DNA of 39,050 bases from Nitrospirota bacterium (GCA_021813405.1 JAKAKS010000013.1:1-39050); one strand, 5' to 3'; counted from the stretch's first letter, positions 24,663 to 33,744 are shown. Notes: a model not told the origin generated them from the letters alone. A program made the numbers and translations.

Positions 24663-24692
24663 AAAATACAAAAATCCGCTCCGTTTTGTCAA
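24663..24692 (-). promoter_or_regulatory. Sigma70-type promoter of rho
   Basis: Minus strand: TTGACA (24692-24687), 18-bp spacer, TATTTT (24668-24663). The transcript would start near 24656, giving a ~120-nt leader before rho. Confidence 0.65.
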
Positions 24693-24807
24693 CAGAAAAT
24701 TTCCCTAGCGGTGCTTTTTGGGGGAACACGTCCCCTTGCCGGCGCTATGTCAGGTAGGCACGCCCAGGCGCGGGAAGATCACGAATTGAAGGAGAACCCA
24801 TCCACCC

Positions 24808-24840
24808 AGTGCCAGCAGGGCAACAAGCCAGTCTGGCACT
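24808..24840 (-). other. Inverted repeat directly after rplQ
   Basis: AGTGCCAG (24840-24833, minus strand) and CTGGCACT (24815-24808) form a perfect 8-bp stem with a 17-nt loop, beginning one base after the rplQ stop. No T-run follows, so it is not a standard intrinsic terminator. It may protect the 3' end of the long ribosomal transcript or mark a Rho-dependent stop. Confidence 0.45.
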
Positions 24841-24841
24841 C

Positions 24842-25279
24842 TTACTTTTCCTCCCCTTCTTTTTCCTTCTTCGGTTCCCGTTTCTTCGCGGCCTCATCCC
24901 GCTTTGCCTTGCCCGTTACCTCCTCATAATCCGTAAACTCTATCACTGCCATCGGGGACCTGTCGTTCACCCGGTTCCGGGTCTGCACAATCCTCAGATA
25001 CCCGCCGTTGGAACCCTTGAAGCGCGGGGCTATCACTGCAAACAGCCTGGAAATTACCTCTTTATCGGGCAGATTGGAAAGCGCCGTCCTGCGGGCGGCA
25101 AGGTCTCCCCTGATGCCCAGTGTTACCATCCTTTCGGCAATAGGCCTTATCTCCTTGGCCCTGGCCAGAGTGGTCTCTATCCTTTCGTGGAGCAGCAATG
25201 ACCCCAGGATACCCCTTAAAAGGGCCTTCCTCTGGTTTGCCGTCCTGCCGAAATGCCTTCCCGCCTTGTTATGCCGCAT
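24842..25279 (-). CDS. rplQ: 50S ribosomal protein L17
   Basis: 145 residues, with the L17 N-terminus MRHNKAGRHFGRT and LLRGILGSLLLHERIETTLARAKEIRP. The start is ATG 25279: GGAGG lies 5 nt before it, and the four extra codons upstream are unlikely. It overlaps the rpoA stop by 11 nt. A Lys/Glu-rich tail (AAKKREPKKEKEGEEK) lengthens it beyond the usual ~120 residues. It is the last gene of the alpha operon. Confidence 0.96.
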   Translation of the reverse strand: MRHNKAGRHFGRTANQRKALLRGILGSLLLHERIETTLARAKEIRPIAERMVTLGIRGDLAARRTALSNLPDKEVISRLFAVIAPRFKGSNGGYLRIVQTRNRVNDRSPMAVIEFTDYEEVTGKAKRDEAAKKREPKKEKEGEEK

Positions 25280-26285
25280 GTCCGCCTCCAAGTCTCTGAA
25301 GCGCCTCTGTGTCCACCTTCATGCCAAACCTGAGCCCCATGGTCCCCAGGATGTCTTTTATCTCATTCAGGGATTTGCGGCCGAAGTTCTTGGTTTTGAG
25401 CATGTCGTGCTCGGTCTTCTGGACCAGTTCGCCTATCGTTTTTATACTTGCGTTTTTCAGGCAGTTCTGTGCCCGAACGCTAAGCTCCAGCTCCTCAACA
25501 CTCCTCATCAGCGACTCGTTGAATATCGGCTCGTCGCCGCCGGCAAACGAGACGGACCTGGGTTCCTTATGCTCGTCATCATCCTCTTTTTCAAGCACAA
25601 AGAAATTAAGGTGCTCCATCATGATCAGCGCTGCCTGAGAAACGGCCTTTTCCGGATTGACGCTGCCGTCAGTCCAAAGCTCCAGGATAAGCCTGTCGTA
25701 GTCTGTGGAACGGCCCACCCTGGCCTTCTCCACCCAGAAATTCACCTTTGTTATGGGGCTGAAAGCGGAGTCAACCGGTATGGCATCCACCGGCAGGTTT
25801 TCGTCACGGTTCATCTCCGACGGCACGTAGCCCTTGCTTTTCCTTATGAACACCTCGGCCTCGAAGACAGCGCCCTTGTCCAGGTTGGCTATGGCCTGGT
25901 CCGGGGTGAGCACTTCGATATCGGCACCGGGCTTCAGGTCCGTGCCTCTCACCGTTCCCGGGCCTTTCATGCTTATTGTGGCGGTCTTGGTGCCATCGCC
26001 ATGCTGCACGAACCTGAGCTTTTTCAGGTTCAGGACGATATTCATAACGTCTTCCTGCACGCCGTCCAGGGACGAGAATTCGTGGACCGCACCCCTGATC
26101 CTGACGGCCGACACAGCCGCGCCTTCCAGGGATGACAGCAATATCCTGCGCAGGGAGTTACCCAGAGTTGCGCCGTAGCCCCTTTCAAGCGGCTCGGCTA
26201 TTAATTTGCCGTACGTGTCCGTAAGCGTTTCGTCTTCGAATCTTATTTTTTCCGGCAATACAAAGCCTTTTTTCTTCAGGTCCAT
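25269..26285 (-). CDS. rpoA: DNA-directed RNA polymerase alpha subunit
   Basis: 338 residues. N-terminal assembly domain with EPLERGYGATLGNSLRRILL; C-terminal domain (~260-320) with ELSVRAQNCLKNASIKTIGE and GRKSLNEIKDIL, which binds UP elements and activators. ATG 26285 is chosen because GGAGGAGG lies 4 nt before it; an upstream GTG at 26309 in the same frame would add 8 unconserved residues. It sits between rpsD and rplQ in the classic alpha-operon order. Confidence 0.97.
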   Translation of the reverse strand: MDLKKKGFVLPEKIRFEDETLTDTYGKLIAEPLERGYGATLGNSLRRILLSSLEGAAVSAVRIRGAVHEFSSLDGVQEDVMNIVLNLKKLRFVQHGDGTKTATISMKGPGTVRGTDLKPGADIEVLTPDQAIANLDKGAVFEAEVFIRKSKGYVPSEMNRDENLPVDAIPVDSAFSPITKVNFWVEKARVGRSTDYDRLILELWTDGSVNPEKAVSQAALIMMEHLNFFVLEKEDDDEHKEPRSVSFAGGDEPIFNESLMRSVEELELSVRAQNCLKNASIKTIGELVQKTEHDMLKTKNFGRKSLNEIKDILGTMGLRFGMKVDTEALQRLGGGHAA

Positions 26286-26323
26286 AAGACCTCCTCCATA
26301 AACCCCCACTTGGGAGTGATCAC

Positions 26324-26950
26324 TTACTTAGAATAGAGCTCGACTACAAGCTGCTCCTGCACGTCAAGAGGTATCTCCTCCCTGACAGGCAGATGAAGCA
26401 CTTTGCCTTTGCGGCCGGCGGGGTCAACTTCCACCCAGGACGGATAGCCCCGGTGCTCCGCTTTGGCAAGGTTATCTTCTATGTATATATGGTTTTTCTT
26501 GGGCTCGGAAACCTCTACAACGTCCCCGGTCCTCACGCAGAAAGACGGTATGCCCACGCGCCTGCCGTTCACCTTGAAAAAGCCGTGGTTCACAAACTGC
26601 CTGGCCTGGGTGCGGTTGGCAGCAAACCCCATGCGGAAAACGGCATTATCGAGCCTGCGCTCCAGAAGCTGAAGCAGCGTTTCGCCGGTTGCGCCCTTCT
26701 TCTTGGACGCCTCTTCAAAATAATTACGGAACTGCTTTTCCAGCACGCCGTAAATATTCTTGACCTTCTGCTTCTCCCTTAACTGGATGCCATAGTCCGA
26801 GAGTTTCCCCCTGCGCTGGCCGTGCTGGCCCGCGGGGTACTTGCGCCTCTCGACCGAACACTTTTCAGTAAAACACCTGTCGCCTTTCAGAAAGAGTTTT
26901 TCTCCTTCACGCCTGCACATCCTGCAATCGGCGCCGGTATACCTGGCCAT
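26324..26950 (-). CDS. rpsD: 30S ribosomal protein S4 (zinc-binding form)
   Basis: 208 residues. The N-terminus carries four cysteines in CRMCRREGEKLF...CFTEKC, the zinc-containing (C+) S4 form. The S4 RNA-binding domain follows (RLDNAVFRMGFAANRTQARQ, then VNHGFFKVNGRRV). S4 starts assembly of the 30S body and in many bacteria represses the alpha operon. Its ATG overlaps the rpsK stop by one base. Confidence 0.97.
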   Translation of the reverse strand: MARYTGADCRMCRREGEKLFLKGDRCFTEKCSVERRKYPAGQHGQRRGKLSDYGIQLREKQKVKNIYGVLEKQFRNYFEEASKKKGATGETLLQLLERRLDNAVFRMGFAANRTQARQFVNHGFFKVNGRRVGIPSFCVRTGDVVEVSEPKKNHIYIEDNLAKAEHRGYPSWVEVDPAGRKGKVLHLPVREEIPLDVQEQLVVELYSK

Positions 26951-27336
26951 CAGACTCTCCTCCTTTTGGGCGGCCTGCAGCCGTTATGCGGGACAGGGGT
27001 AACGTCCTTTATCAGGTTTACTTCAAGCCCCGCGGCCTGGAGCGCCCTTATGGCAGCCTCGCGGCCAACCCCCGGGCCTTTTACGTAAACATCCACCTGC
27101 TTCAACCCGAACTCCAGGGCCTTCTTGGCCGCGGCTTCGGCCGCCATCTGGGCCGCAAAGAGCGTGCCCTTCCTGGAGCCCTTGAACCCGAGGCTTCCGG
27201 CGCTGGACCATGAAAGCACGCCGCCCGTGGCGTCGGTTATGGTGACTACGGTGTTATTGAAGCTGGCCTGTATATGAGCCGCCCCGAACGGGACGTGCTT
27301 TTTTTCCCTTTTGCCGGTTTTCTTCCTCTGTGCCAT
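26950..27336 (-). CDS. rpsK: 30S ribosomal protein S11
   Basis: 128 residues with the S11 segments [30 protein letters not shown] and the basic C-terminus [12 protein letters not shown]11 lies on the 30S platform near the 3' end of 16S rRNA. It follows rpsM by 17 nt and touches rpsD. Confidence 0.97.
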   Translation of the reverse strand: MAQRKKTGKREKKHVPFGAAHIQASFNNTVVTITDATGGVLSWSSAGSLGFKGSRKGTLFAAQMAAEAAAKKALEFGLKQVDVYVKGPGVGREAAIRALQAAGLEVNLIKDVTPVPHNGCRPPKRRRV

Positions 27337-27353
27337 CTAGACCGCGAACCCCC

Positions 27354-27722
27354 TTATTTCTTCTTCCCCGCGATAGACTTGCGAGGCCCTTTTCTTGTTC
27401 TGGCATTGGTGCGCGTACGCTGGCCCCTGACGGGCAGCCCGTGCCTGTGCCTGTAACCTTTATAACTGCCGATGTCCTGAAGGCGTTTTATGCTCATGGC
27501 CACTTCGCGCCTAAGATCGCCCTCCACTTTATAGTCGCGCTCCAGGACAGTCCTTATCTTGACAATGTCCTCGTCCTTGAGGTCCTTTACCCGGATGGAC
27601 GGGTCCACTCCGGTTTCGGCCAGTATCTTGCTGGAAAGCGTCCGTCCGATGCCGAATATGCGCGTAAGGCCTATCTCGACTCTTTCGTTCTTGGGCAGGT
27701 CCACACCGGCTAATCTGGCCAT
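27354..27722 (-). CDS. rpsM: 30S ribosomal protein S13
   Basis: 122 residues. [20 protein letters not shown] at the N-terminus and [19 protein letters not shown] near the C-terminus, followed by the basic tail that contacts tRNA. It starts one base after the rpmJ stop, giving the usual infA-rpmJ-rpsM-rpsK-rpsD-rpoA-rplQ order. Confidence 0.97.
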   Translation of the reverse strand: MARLAGVDLPKNERVEIGLTRIFGIGRTLSSKILAETGVDPSIRVKDLKDEDIVKIRTVLERDYKVEGDLRREVAMSIKRLQDIGSYKGYRHRHGLPVRGQRTRTNARTRKGPRKSIAGKKK

Positions 27723-27723
27723 C

Positions 27724-27837
27724 TTATCCCTGCCTCTGCTTGTGCCTGGGGTTGTCGCAAATAACTCTTATCACGCCTTTTCTCCTGACGATCTTGCATT
27801 TATTGCACATCTGCTTGACCGAAGACCGCACCTTCAT
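27724..27837 (-). CDS. rpmJ: 50S ribosomal protein L36
   Basis: Only 37 residues: [20 protein letters not shown], then [17 protein letters not shown]. The CxxC...C...H set (C11, C14, C27, H32) is the zinc-binding L36 form. ATG 27837, TAA 27726-27724, one base before rpsM. Position and sequence make this secure despite its length. Confidence 0.96.
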   Translation of the reverse strand: MKVRSSVKQMCNKCKIVRRKGVIRVICDNPRHKQRQG

Positions 27838-27977
27838 GATAAAGACTCCTTCTAACTAAAAATTAAGTCCTGAATTTTATCCCGCAGGGCCAGTGCTCCC
27901 GCGGCTCGCCTGAAACCGGCAATCCTGTTGCCGGCAAATCGCGGAACCGGAGCCACAGGCCCCTCCCGCGGAAAAAA
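27838..27977 (-). other. 140-bp gap between infA and rpmJ with a perfect hairpin
   Basis: The largest gap in the ribosomal cluster. CCGGCAA-CAGGA-TTGCCGG (27934-27916, minus strand) is a perfect 7-bp stem with a 5-nt loop within GC-rich sequence; no T-run follows. In other bacteria the alpha-operon leader carries an S4-binding fold ahead of rpsM, so a control structure here is possible but not shown. Confidence 0.4.
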
Positions 27978-28196
27978 CTACTTGAACCTGTAGGTTATAC
28001 GCCCCCTGGTAAGGTCGTAGGGGGACAATTCACAAAGCACCTTGTCGCCAGGCAGAATCTTTATGAAATGCATCCTCATCTTCCCGGAAACATACGCAAG
28101 TATCACCTGCCCGCCTTCCAATTCCACCCTGAATGTCGCATTGGGCAGGGTCTCCAGGACCGTGCCCTGCACTTCTATATTGTCTTCTTTGGGCAT
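27978..28196 (-). CDS. infA: Translation initiation factor IF-1
   Basis: 72 residues forming a single OB (S1-like) fold, with [40 protein letters not shown] split over its strands and RGRITYRFK at the end. It occupies the ribosomal A site during initiation. It follows map by 21 nt. Confidence 0.97.
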   Translation of the reverse strand: MPKEDNIEVQGTVLETLPNATFRVELEGGQVILAYVSGKMRMHFIKILPGDKVLCELSPYDLTRGRITYRFK

Positions 28197-28217
28197 GAAC
28201 TATATATTCTACTTTCT

Positions 28218-28967
28218 TTATACCACTTTAGTCAATATTTCCGGACTGCCGCCTGTTATGAGCACCGTATGCTCAAAGTGGGCTGAAAGGCTTCCGTCGG
28301 ACGTTACCGCCGTCCACCCGTCTTCCAGCACATCTACCTGCCAGCCACCCGCGTTAACCATGGGCTCTATGGCAAGCGTCATTCCCCGTAGAAGCCTGGC
28401 CCCCTTGCCTGGCGGGCCGAAATTCGGCACCTGAGGTTCCTCATGGAGCATCCGTCCGATACCGTGGCCCACAAAACTGCGGACTACTGAAAACCCGGCC
28501 GTTTCCACGTGCTTCTGCACCGCGTTGGAGATATCGGACACACGGTTCCCCTCTATCGCCCTCTCTATTCCCAGGTACAAAGACTCTTCAGCCGCCTTCA
28601 TGAGCCTGCGGGCAATCTCGCTTACCCGCCCAATGGCCACTGTGATTGCCGCATCACCGTAAAAGCCTTCGTAAAAAACACCAAGGTCGATGCTGAGCAG
28701 ATCCCCATCCTTCAGTTTGCGTCCGGAAGGGATGCCGTGCACCACCTGCTCGTTTATTGAAACGCAAATGCTGGCCGGATAGCCACGGTAACCCTTGAAC
28801 GCTGGCCGGCCCCCTTTTTTAATTATAATCCCCTCGGCGGCCCTTTCCAGCTCTGACGTACTTATCCCGGCAACAGCCAGCTTCTTCATCTCTTCCAGGG
28901 TCTCGGCCACTATCGCGCCGGCCCTGGCCATAAGCGCAATCTCTTCAGCCGATTTTATCTGGATCAA
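28218..28967 (-). CDS. map: Methionine aminopeptidase
   Basis: 249 residues, type I without an N-terminal extension. The metal ligands are all seen: two Asp in SIDLGVFYEGFYGDAAITV, His in FVGHGIGRMLHEEP, Glu in AIEPMV and Glu near the C-terminus (SAHFEHTVLI). The start is TTG 28967 (reading MIQIKSAEEIALM), since a stop codon lies four codons upstream and no ATG is available. It directly follows secY; the adk gene often found between them is missing. Confidence 0.96.
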   Translation of the reverse strand: MIQIKSAEEIALMARAGAIVAETLEEMKKLAVAGISTSELERAAEGIIIKKGGRPAFKGYRGYPASICVSINEQVVHGIPSGRKLKDGDLLSIDLGVFYEGFYGDAAITVAIGRVSEIARRLMKAAEESLYLGIERAIEGNRVSDISNAVQKHVETAGFSVVRSFVGHGIGRMLHEEPQVPNFGPPGKGARLLRGMTLAIEPMVNAGGWQVDVLEDGWTAVTSDGSLSAHFEHTVLITGGSPEILTKVV

Positions 28968-29002
28968 TTCTTTTTGTTATCCCGCCGGAGCGCTTAACCC
29001 AG

Positions 29003-30319
29003 TTACGCCCGGCGGCCCCTGAGCCTGCCCTTCTTTAAGAGGCCCTCGTACGAGCGCGTAACCAGATGGGACTCTATCTGTGAGACAGTGTCCAGCGCCA
29101 CCCCAACCACTATCAGGATAGAGGTGCCGCCAAAGTAAAACGGGATGTGGTACTTGGTGTAAAGGAGTTCAGGCAGCACGCATATTGCCGCAAGATAAAT
29201 CCCGCCCGCAAACGTTAGCCTGTTTAGCACCCTGAAAATGTAGTCCGACGTCTTCTGGCCCGGCCTTATGCCGGGTATGAACCCGCCATATTTTTTAAGG
29301 TTGTCCGCCACATCCACAGGGTTGAAGACCACCGCGGTATAGAAGTATGCAAAAAATATTATCAGCGAAACATAAAGGAATATGTGCAGAAAAGTGCCTG
29401 GCCCAAGCTGCCTTGAAAGGGCCTGCACCCACGGCACCTGGATAAAGCCCGTTATGGTTGCCGGGAACATCAGAAGCGACGAGGCAAATATCGGCGGTAT
29501 AACGCCGGATGTGTTTATCTTCAGGGGAAGGTGGGTGCTTTGTCCGCCGTACATCTTCCTGCCCACAACCCTTTTGGCGTACTGCACGGGGATTTTCCTT
29601 TGCCCCCGCTCAACATAAATTATGAGGACAGTGACCCCGACGACAATAACCACCAGGAACAGTGCCATGAATATCGAGATCGCGCCGCCCCTGACAAGGC
29701 TGGCTATTCCCGATACTGCCGAGGGGAACCTTGCCACAATGCCTGCAAATATGATGAGCGAAATGCCGTTGCCTATGCCCCGCTCGGTAATCTGCTCGCC
29801 AAGCCACATGATAAAGGCCGTTCCCGATGTAAGCGTTATCATGGTCATCAGCCTGAAGCCCCATCCGGGGTGCATAACGAAAGAAGCGCCGGTCTGGCTG
29901 CGCATGCCTTCAATGCCTATTGCAATGAAGGTGGACTGTATGGCGCTTATGATGACGGTTCCGTACCGGGTGTACTTAACTATCATCTTTCGCCCCTCCT
30001 CGCCTTCCTTGGCCAGCTTGGCAAGCGCGGGGAATACAACTGTCAAAAGCTGAAGTATTATCGAGGCGCTGACATAGGGCATGATGCCCAGCGCAAATAT
30101 AGTGAGCCTGGACAGCGCGCCCCCCGAAAACATATCGAAAAAGCCCATCATCGGCCCGCCCTTGGCAAGCAGGAACTTGCTGAGCGCGTCGCCGTCTATG
30201 CCGGGAGTGGGTATATGTGCGCCAATCCTGTAAACCGCAAGCAGGGCCAGCGTAAAGAAGACCCTCTTTTTAAGCTCCTCGATTTTAAATATGTTCTGAA
30301 AATTGGCAAGCAGACCCAA
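29003..30319 (-). CDS. secY: Preprotein translocase channel subunit SecY
   Basis: 438 residues with about ten membrane segments. The first (VFFTLALLAVYRIGAHIPTP) is followed by the plug region, and SecY signatures LGIMPYVSASIILQLL and GGQSTHLPLKINTSGVIPPI are present. It forms the Sec channel with SecE and SecG. The start is TTG 30319 (GLLANFQNIFKIEELKKR) with AAGGA 8 nt upstream; it begins 11 nt after the rplO stop. Confidence 0.97.
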   Translation of the reverse strand: MGLLANFQNIFKIEELKKRVFFTLALLAVYRIGAHIPTPGIDGDALSKFLLAKGGPMMGFFDMFSGGALSRLTIFALGIMPYVSASIILQLLTVVFPALAKLAKEGEEGRKMIVKYTRYGTVIISAIQSTFIAIGIEGMRSQTGASFVMHPGWGFRLMTMITLTSGTAFIMWLGEQITERGIGNGISLIIFAGIVARFPSAVSGIASLVRGGAISIFMALFLVVIVVGVTVLIIYVERGQRKIPVQYAKRVVGRKMYGGQSTHLPLKINTSGVIPPIFASSLLMFPATITGFIQVPWVQALSRQLGPGTFLHIFLYVSLIIFFAYFYTAVVFNPVDVADNLKKYGGFIPGIRPGQKTSDYIFRVLNRLTFAGGIYLAAICVLPELLYTKYHIPFYFGGTSILIVVGVALDTVSQIESHLVTRSYEGLLKKGRLRGRRA

Positions 30320-30330
30320 TTGGATTTTCC

Positions 30331-30771
30331 TTACCCGATGGCTTCGGCCTTGCCGCCGGCTGCGGAGATCTTCTGTTTGGCCGATTCGCTGAACAGATGG
30401 GCACGGACCGTAACGGCCTTCTTCAGCTCGCCCCCGCCCAGCACCTTAAGCCCGTCTTTAAGCGAACTTAAAAATCCCCGTTCAAGCAGGATCTCCGGAG
30501 TTATCTCGCTCAAGCCAAGCTCCTCTATCCTGCCTATGTTTATAATTGCGTATTCTTTATGGTTGAGGCTTTTGAACCCCCTCTTCGGGAGCCTCCTTTG
30601 CAACGGCATCTGGCCGCCCTCAAAACCCGGCCCCTTGCCGCCGCCTGAGCGCGCCTTCTGGCCCTTGTGCCCCTTTGTGGCGGTTTTGCCGTGGCCGGAA
30701 CCCGGCCCCCTGCCAACCCGCTTGCTCTTTTTCTTACTGCCTGGAGCCGGCTTTAGCTGCCCTATCCTCAT
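30331..30771 (-). CDS. rplO: 50S ribosomal protein L15
   Basis: 146 residues. The N-terminal glycine/lysine-rich stretch ([20 protein letters not shown]) and [18 protein letters not shown] are diagnostic. ATG 30771 has AAGGAG 7 nt upstream, located inside rpsE. The 38-nt overlap with rpsE replaces the space where rpmD (L30) normally sits. Confidence 0.97.
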   Translation of the reverse strand: MRIGQLKPAPGSKKKSKRVGRGPGSGHGKTATKGHKGQKARSGGGKGPGFEGGQMPLQRRLPKRGFKSLNHKEYAIINIGRIEELGLSEITPEILLERGFLSSLKDGLKVLGGGELKKAVTVRAHLFSESAKQKISAAGGKAEAIG

Positions 30772-31282
30772 CTGCCTTCTCCTTTTCAGCGTTTTCGTCT
30801 TCGCCCCTGCCCCTGGCCTTCTTGACCAGGTCGAAATCTTTCAGTTTCATCAGGCCGTCAATCGTGGCCCGCACGGTATTGAAAGGGTTGTGGCTTCCCA
30901 GGGACTTGGCCACTATGTCATGCACACCGGACACCTCCAGCAGCGCCCTGACGGGCCCGCCGGCGATCAGGCCGGTCCCCTTCTTTGCCGGATTCATCAC
31001 AACATTTATGGAACCATAAGTGCCAACTACACGGTGAGGTATGGTCGTTTCCTTGAGGGGGAATTTGACAAGCGATTTTTTTGCGCCTTCAACGGCCTTT
31101 CTTATTGCTTCAGGCACCTCAGAGGCCTTGCCCTTGCCGATGCCCACTATGCCCTGGCCGTCGCCCAGTACCACAAGGGCGCTGAACGAAAACCTCCTGC
31201 CGCCCTTGACAACCTTGGCAACGCGGTTTATGAAAACAACCCTGTCTTTCAGATTAAGCCCCTCAGGCTCTATTCTTGCCAC
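30734..31282 (-). CDS. rpsE: 30S ribosomal protein S5
   Basis: 182 residues. [50 protein letters not shown] and [10 protein letters not shown] mark S5, a decoding-site protein. The start is set at GTG 31282 (GGAGG 4 nt upstream); the TTG one codon earlier is nearly in the Shine-Dalgarno. The last ~25 residues ([20 protein letters not shown]...) are an acidic, low-complexity extension coded in the overlap with rplO. Confidence 0.96.
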   Translation of the reverse strand: MARIEPEGLNLKDRVVFINRVAKVVKGGRRFSFSALVVLGDGQGIVGIGKGKASEVPEAIRKAVEGAKKSLVKFPLKETTIPHRVVGTYGSINVVMNPAKKGTGLIAGGPVRALLEVSGVHDIVAKSLGSHNPFNTVRATIDGLMKLKDFDLVKKARGRGEDENAEKEKADEDRAAKAGSRQ

Positions 31283-31315
31283 CAAACCTCCTTATTCCTT
31301 GTTCCGTCCAGCATT

Positions 31316-31678
31316 TTAAAATTCCAGCCCGCCTTCCCTGGCTCCGTCGGCAAGCTCTTTTATGCAGCCGTGATACTTGTAGCCGCTCCGGTCAAAGACC
31401 GCCTTTTTTATGCCCTTCTGAAGCGCCCTTTCAGCCAGCACCATGCCGACCTTTTTGGCTGTCTCCTTGTTGCTCCTGTTGCCGCCCTTGCCGCCTAAGT
31501 CCTTCTCTATCGAGGAGGCGGCTGCAAGCGTGTTGCCTGCTACGTCGTCTATGATCTGCGCATAGATATGATTCAGACTCCTGAACACCGATATGCGCGG
31601 CCTGTCGGGTGCGCCGCTTACCTTCTTGCGTACCCTTTGCTGCCTTCTGTCTTTGGCTATGAGCGCATTACTGGCCAA
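31316..31678 (-). CDS. rplR: 50S ribosomal protein L18
   Basis: 120 residues with the L18 features [30 protein letters not shown] and [20 protein letters not shown]; it binds 5S rRNA. The start is TTG 31678, supported by GGAGGA 7 nt upstream. Order rplF-rplR-rpsE is standard. Confidence 0.96.
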   Translation of the reverse strand: MASNALIAKDRRQQRVRKKVSGAPDRPRISVFRSLNHIYAQIIDDVAGNTLAAASSIEKDLGGKGGNRSNKETAKKVGMVLAERALQKGIKKAVFDRSGYKYHGCIKELADGAREGGLEF

Positions 31679-31692
31679 GTGCTCGTCCTCCG

Positions 31693-32241
31693 TTATTTCT
31701 TGCCGGTCTTGCCAGCTTTTAACTTGATGCGTTCTCCGGCGTACCTTACACCCTTACCCTTGTAAGCATCGGGCGGCCTCAGCTTCCGGATCTCGGCCGC
31801 AACCTGGCCAAGCATCTGTTTATCAATTCCGCTTAACGTAAGCGTTGTCTGCTTCTTGTCCACTTCCGCGTTTATCCCGTCGGGAAGCGGGTACTCAACA
31901 GGATGCGAGTAGCCCAGCGAAAAATTTATCTTCCTGCCCTGCACCTGGGCCCTGTAACCGGTGCCTGTTATCTCCATCACCCTGGTGTATCCCTGGGACA
32001 CCCCGGCCACCATGTTGGCCACAAGACTCCTGGACAACCCATGAAGCGCCCTGGACTGTCTGGAATCGTCCTGCCTCTCCAGCAGAATCTGTTTCTTGCC
32101 GCCGTCTTCCTTTATGCCGATTGGCCCGGGCACTTCCCACGCCAGCTCGCCTTTTGGCCCCTTTATGGATACCATCTGCCCTGCCAGCTTTACATTTACC
32201 CCCTGAGGGATATCAACAGGTTTTTTACCTACCCTGGACAT
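31693..32241 (-). CDS. rplF: 50S ribosomal protein L6
   Basis: 182 residues. [19 protein letters not shown] at the N-terminus, [20 protein letters not shown] in the middle and the C-terminal [15 protein letters not shown], the L6 signature. L6 lies at the base of the L7/L12 stalk. ATG 32241 follows rpsH by 40 nt. Confidence 0.97.
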   Translation of the reverse strand: MSRVGKKPVDIPQGVNVKLAGQMVSIKGPKGELAWEVPGPIGIKEDGGKKQILLERQDDSRQSRALHGLSRSLVANMVAGVSQGYTRVMEITGTGYRAQVQGRKINFSLGYSHPVEYPLPDGINAEVDKKQTTLTLSGIDKQMLGQVAAEIRKLRPPDAYKGKGVRYAGERIKLKAGKTGKK

Positions 32242-32281
32242 TTTATCTCCCTGCCAAATGTAACTTGTACATTTTCATTTA

Positions 32282-32674
32282 TTACCAGATATAACAGAGC
32301 AGCTCGCCGCCAACCTTGTCCTTGCGGCAAGTCTTGTCTGAAAGCACCCCGGACGGTGTTGTAAGAACTGCAAGCCCCACCCCGCCCATTACCTTGGGTA
32401 TCTCTTTCCATCCAACATATATGCGCCGGCCGGGTTTGCTGACCTTCTGAAGGTCGGTTATCACGGATTCCCCGTCCACGTACTTCAGGTTAATCCGCAG
32501 CACTCCCTGCCGCTTGTCCCTTATTACCTTGTACGCCCTTATAAGGCCTTCTTCCTTCAGGATCTTGGCTATCTCAAGCTTCATCCTGGAAGCCGGTATG
32601 TCCACCTTCTCGGCCCTGATACGCACCGAGTTCCTGATCCTGGTAAGCATGTCTGCAATCGGGTCTGTAAGCAT
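32282..32674 (-). CDS. rpsH: 30S ribosomal protein S8
   Basis: 130 residues: MLTDPIADMLTRIRNSVRIR, ILKEEGLIRAYKV, RIYVGWKEIPKVMGGVGLAV and a C-terminal GGELLCYIW in the place of the usual GGE(I/V)LC.VW. S8 binds helix 21 of 16S rRNA and represses the spc operon in some bacteria. Confidence 0.97.
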   Translation of the reverse strand: MLTDPIADMLTRIRNSVRIRAEKVDIPASRMKLEIAKILKEEGLIRAYKVIRDKRQGVLRINLKYVDGESVITDLQKVSKPGRRIYVGWKEIPKVMGGVGLAVLTTPSGVLSDKTCRKDKVGGELLCYIW

Positions 32675-32683
32675 TCGCCTCTC

Positions 32684-32869
32684 CTACCAGCTCGATTTGG
32701 CCACGCCGGGTATCTGGCCTTTTAACGCGAGTGACCTGAAGCATATGCGGCAGATGCCGAAATGCCTCATGTACGCCCTGGACCTGCCGCATATCTTGCA
32801 GCGGTTATGGGCCCTCACGGCGAATTTGGGCTGGCGCTTCGATTTTTCTATACTTGACGTCTTTGCCAT
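32684..32869 (-). CDS. rpsN: 30S ribosomal protein S14, short zinc-binding type
   Basis: 61 residues. The two CxxC pairs in [20 protein letters not shown] (C24, C27, C40, C43) define the zinc-binding short S14 (type Z) rather than the ~100-residue form. It lies between rplE and rpsH as usual. Confidence 0.97.
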   Translation of the reverse strand: MAKTSSIEKSKRQPKFAVRAHNRCKICGRSRAYMRHFGICRICFRSLALKGQIPGVAKSSW

Positions 32870-32878
32870 CTGGTTCTC

Positions 32879-33421
32879 CTATTTCCTGAAGGGTACGCCC
32901 AAACGCCCCAAAAGGCTTTTGGCCTCTGCGTTCGTGCGGGCCGTGGTGCATACGGTAATGTCCATGCCATGCACGATCTCTACTTTATCGTAATTAATCT
33001 CCGGGAATATGAACTGCTCCTTTATCCCGAAGTTGTAATTTCCCCTTCCGTCGAAGGACCTGTCGGAAACCCCTCTGAAGTCCCTTATCCTTGGCAGCGC
33101 AACACTGATAAGCCTGTCCAGGAATTCATACATCCTGTCGCCCCGAAGGGTGACTTTGCAGCCTATGGGCAACCCCTTGCGTAGCTTGAACCCCGCTATG
33201 GCCTTCTTGGCCCTGGTCTGCACCGCCTTCTGTCCGGCTATCTGCGTAAGCTCGTTCTGCACGGAATCAAGCAGCTTGATATTGGAAACGGCCTCTCCCA
33301 GCCCAACGTTCAGGACCACCTTGGTTATTTTCGGCGCCTGCATAGGATTGGAGTACGCATACTCCTTCAGGAGGGCCGGAACAATCTCTTTTTTATATTT
33401 TTCTGCAAGCCTGGCCGCCAT
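32879..33421 (-). CDS. rplE: 50S ribosomal protein L5
   Basis: 180 residues. [19 protein letters not shown], the segment [20 protein letters not shown] and [19 protein letters not shown] are characteristic. L5 holds 5S rRNA and touches P-site tRNA. Its start lies one base past the rplX stop. Confidence 0.97.
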   Translation of the reverse strand: MAARLAEKYKKEIVPALLKEYAYSNPMQAPKITKVVLNVGLGEAVSNIKLLDSVQNELTQIAGQKAVQTRAKKAIAGFKLRKGLPIGCKVTLRGDRMYEFLDRLISVALPRIRDFRGVSDRSFDGRGNYNFGIKEQFIFPEINYDKVEIVHGMDITVCTTARTNAEAKSLLGRLGVPFRK

Positions 33422-33422
33422 G

Positions 33423-33743
33423 CTAATCTATGACCTCCTTGCATTTTTTGCATACGCGAAGCCTTTTGCCCCCGTCATCCGCGGCAAGAACACCTGATCT
33501 CGTCCTGGCCTGGCATTTGGGGCACACAAGCATCACATTTGAGATGTGCAGCGGATTTTCCCTCTCCACAATGCCGCCCTGCTGGTGCTGGCGCGAGGGC
33601 TTCAGATGCTTCTTCACGACATTGATCTTCTCAATGATTACCTTGTTTTCAGACGGATGCACGGAAAGCACCCTGCCCTTCTTGCCTTTCTCCTTGCCCG
33701 TGAGCACCTGCACGGTATCACCCTTCTTTATAGCGGCCGGCAT
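33423..33743 (-). CDS. rplX: 50S ribosomal protein L24
   Basis: 106 residues. The KOW motif [20 protein letters not shown] opens the protein, followed by [21 protein letters not shown]. The C-terminus has a CPKC...CKKC zinc ribbon. L24 initiates 50S assembly. It follows rplN by one base. Confidence 0.97.
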   Translation of the reverse strand: MPAAIKKGDTVQVLTGKEKGKKGRVLSVHPSENKVIIEKINVVKKHLKPSRQHQQGGIVERENPLHISNVMLVCPKCQARTRSGVLAADDGGKRLRVCKKCKEVID

Positions 33744-33744
33744 A

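Noticed and set aside
24711-24760. Intrinsic terminator (GGGGA-CGTGT-TCCCC) between rplQ and rho
   Set aside because: On the minus strand the stem is followed by A residues, not T; on the plus strand no gene leads into it.
30734-30771. Hidden rpmD (L30) gene
   Set aside because: I read the overlap and flanks for the short L30 pattern in other frames and found none; there is no room between rpsE and rplO.
29531-31498. 655-codon plus-strand open frame
   Set aside because: It runs antisense through secY, rplO and rpsE, whose products are certain; the translation has no recognisable domain and is a shadow of G/C-biased codons.
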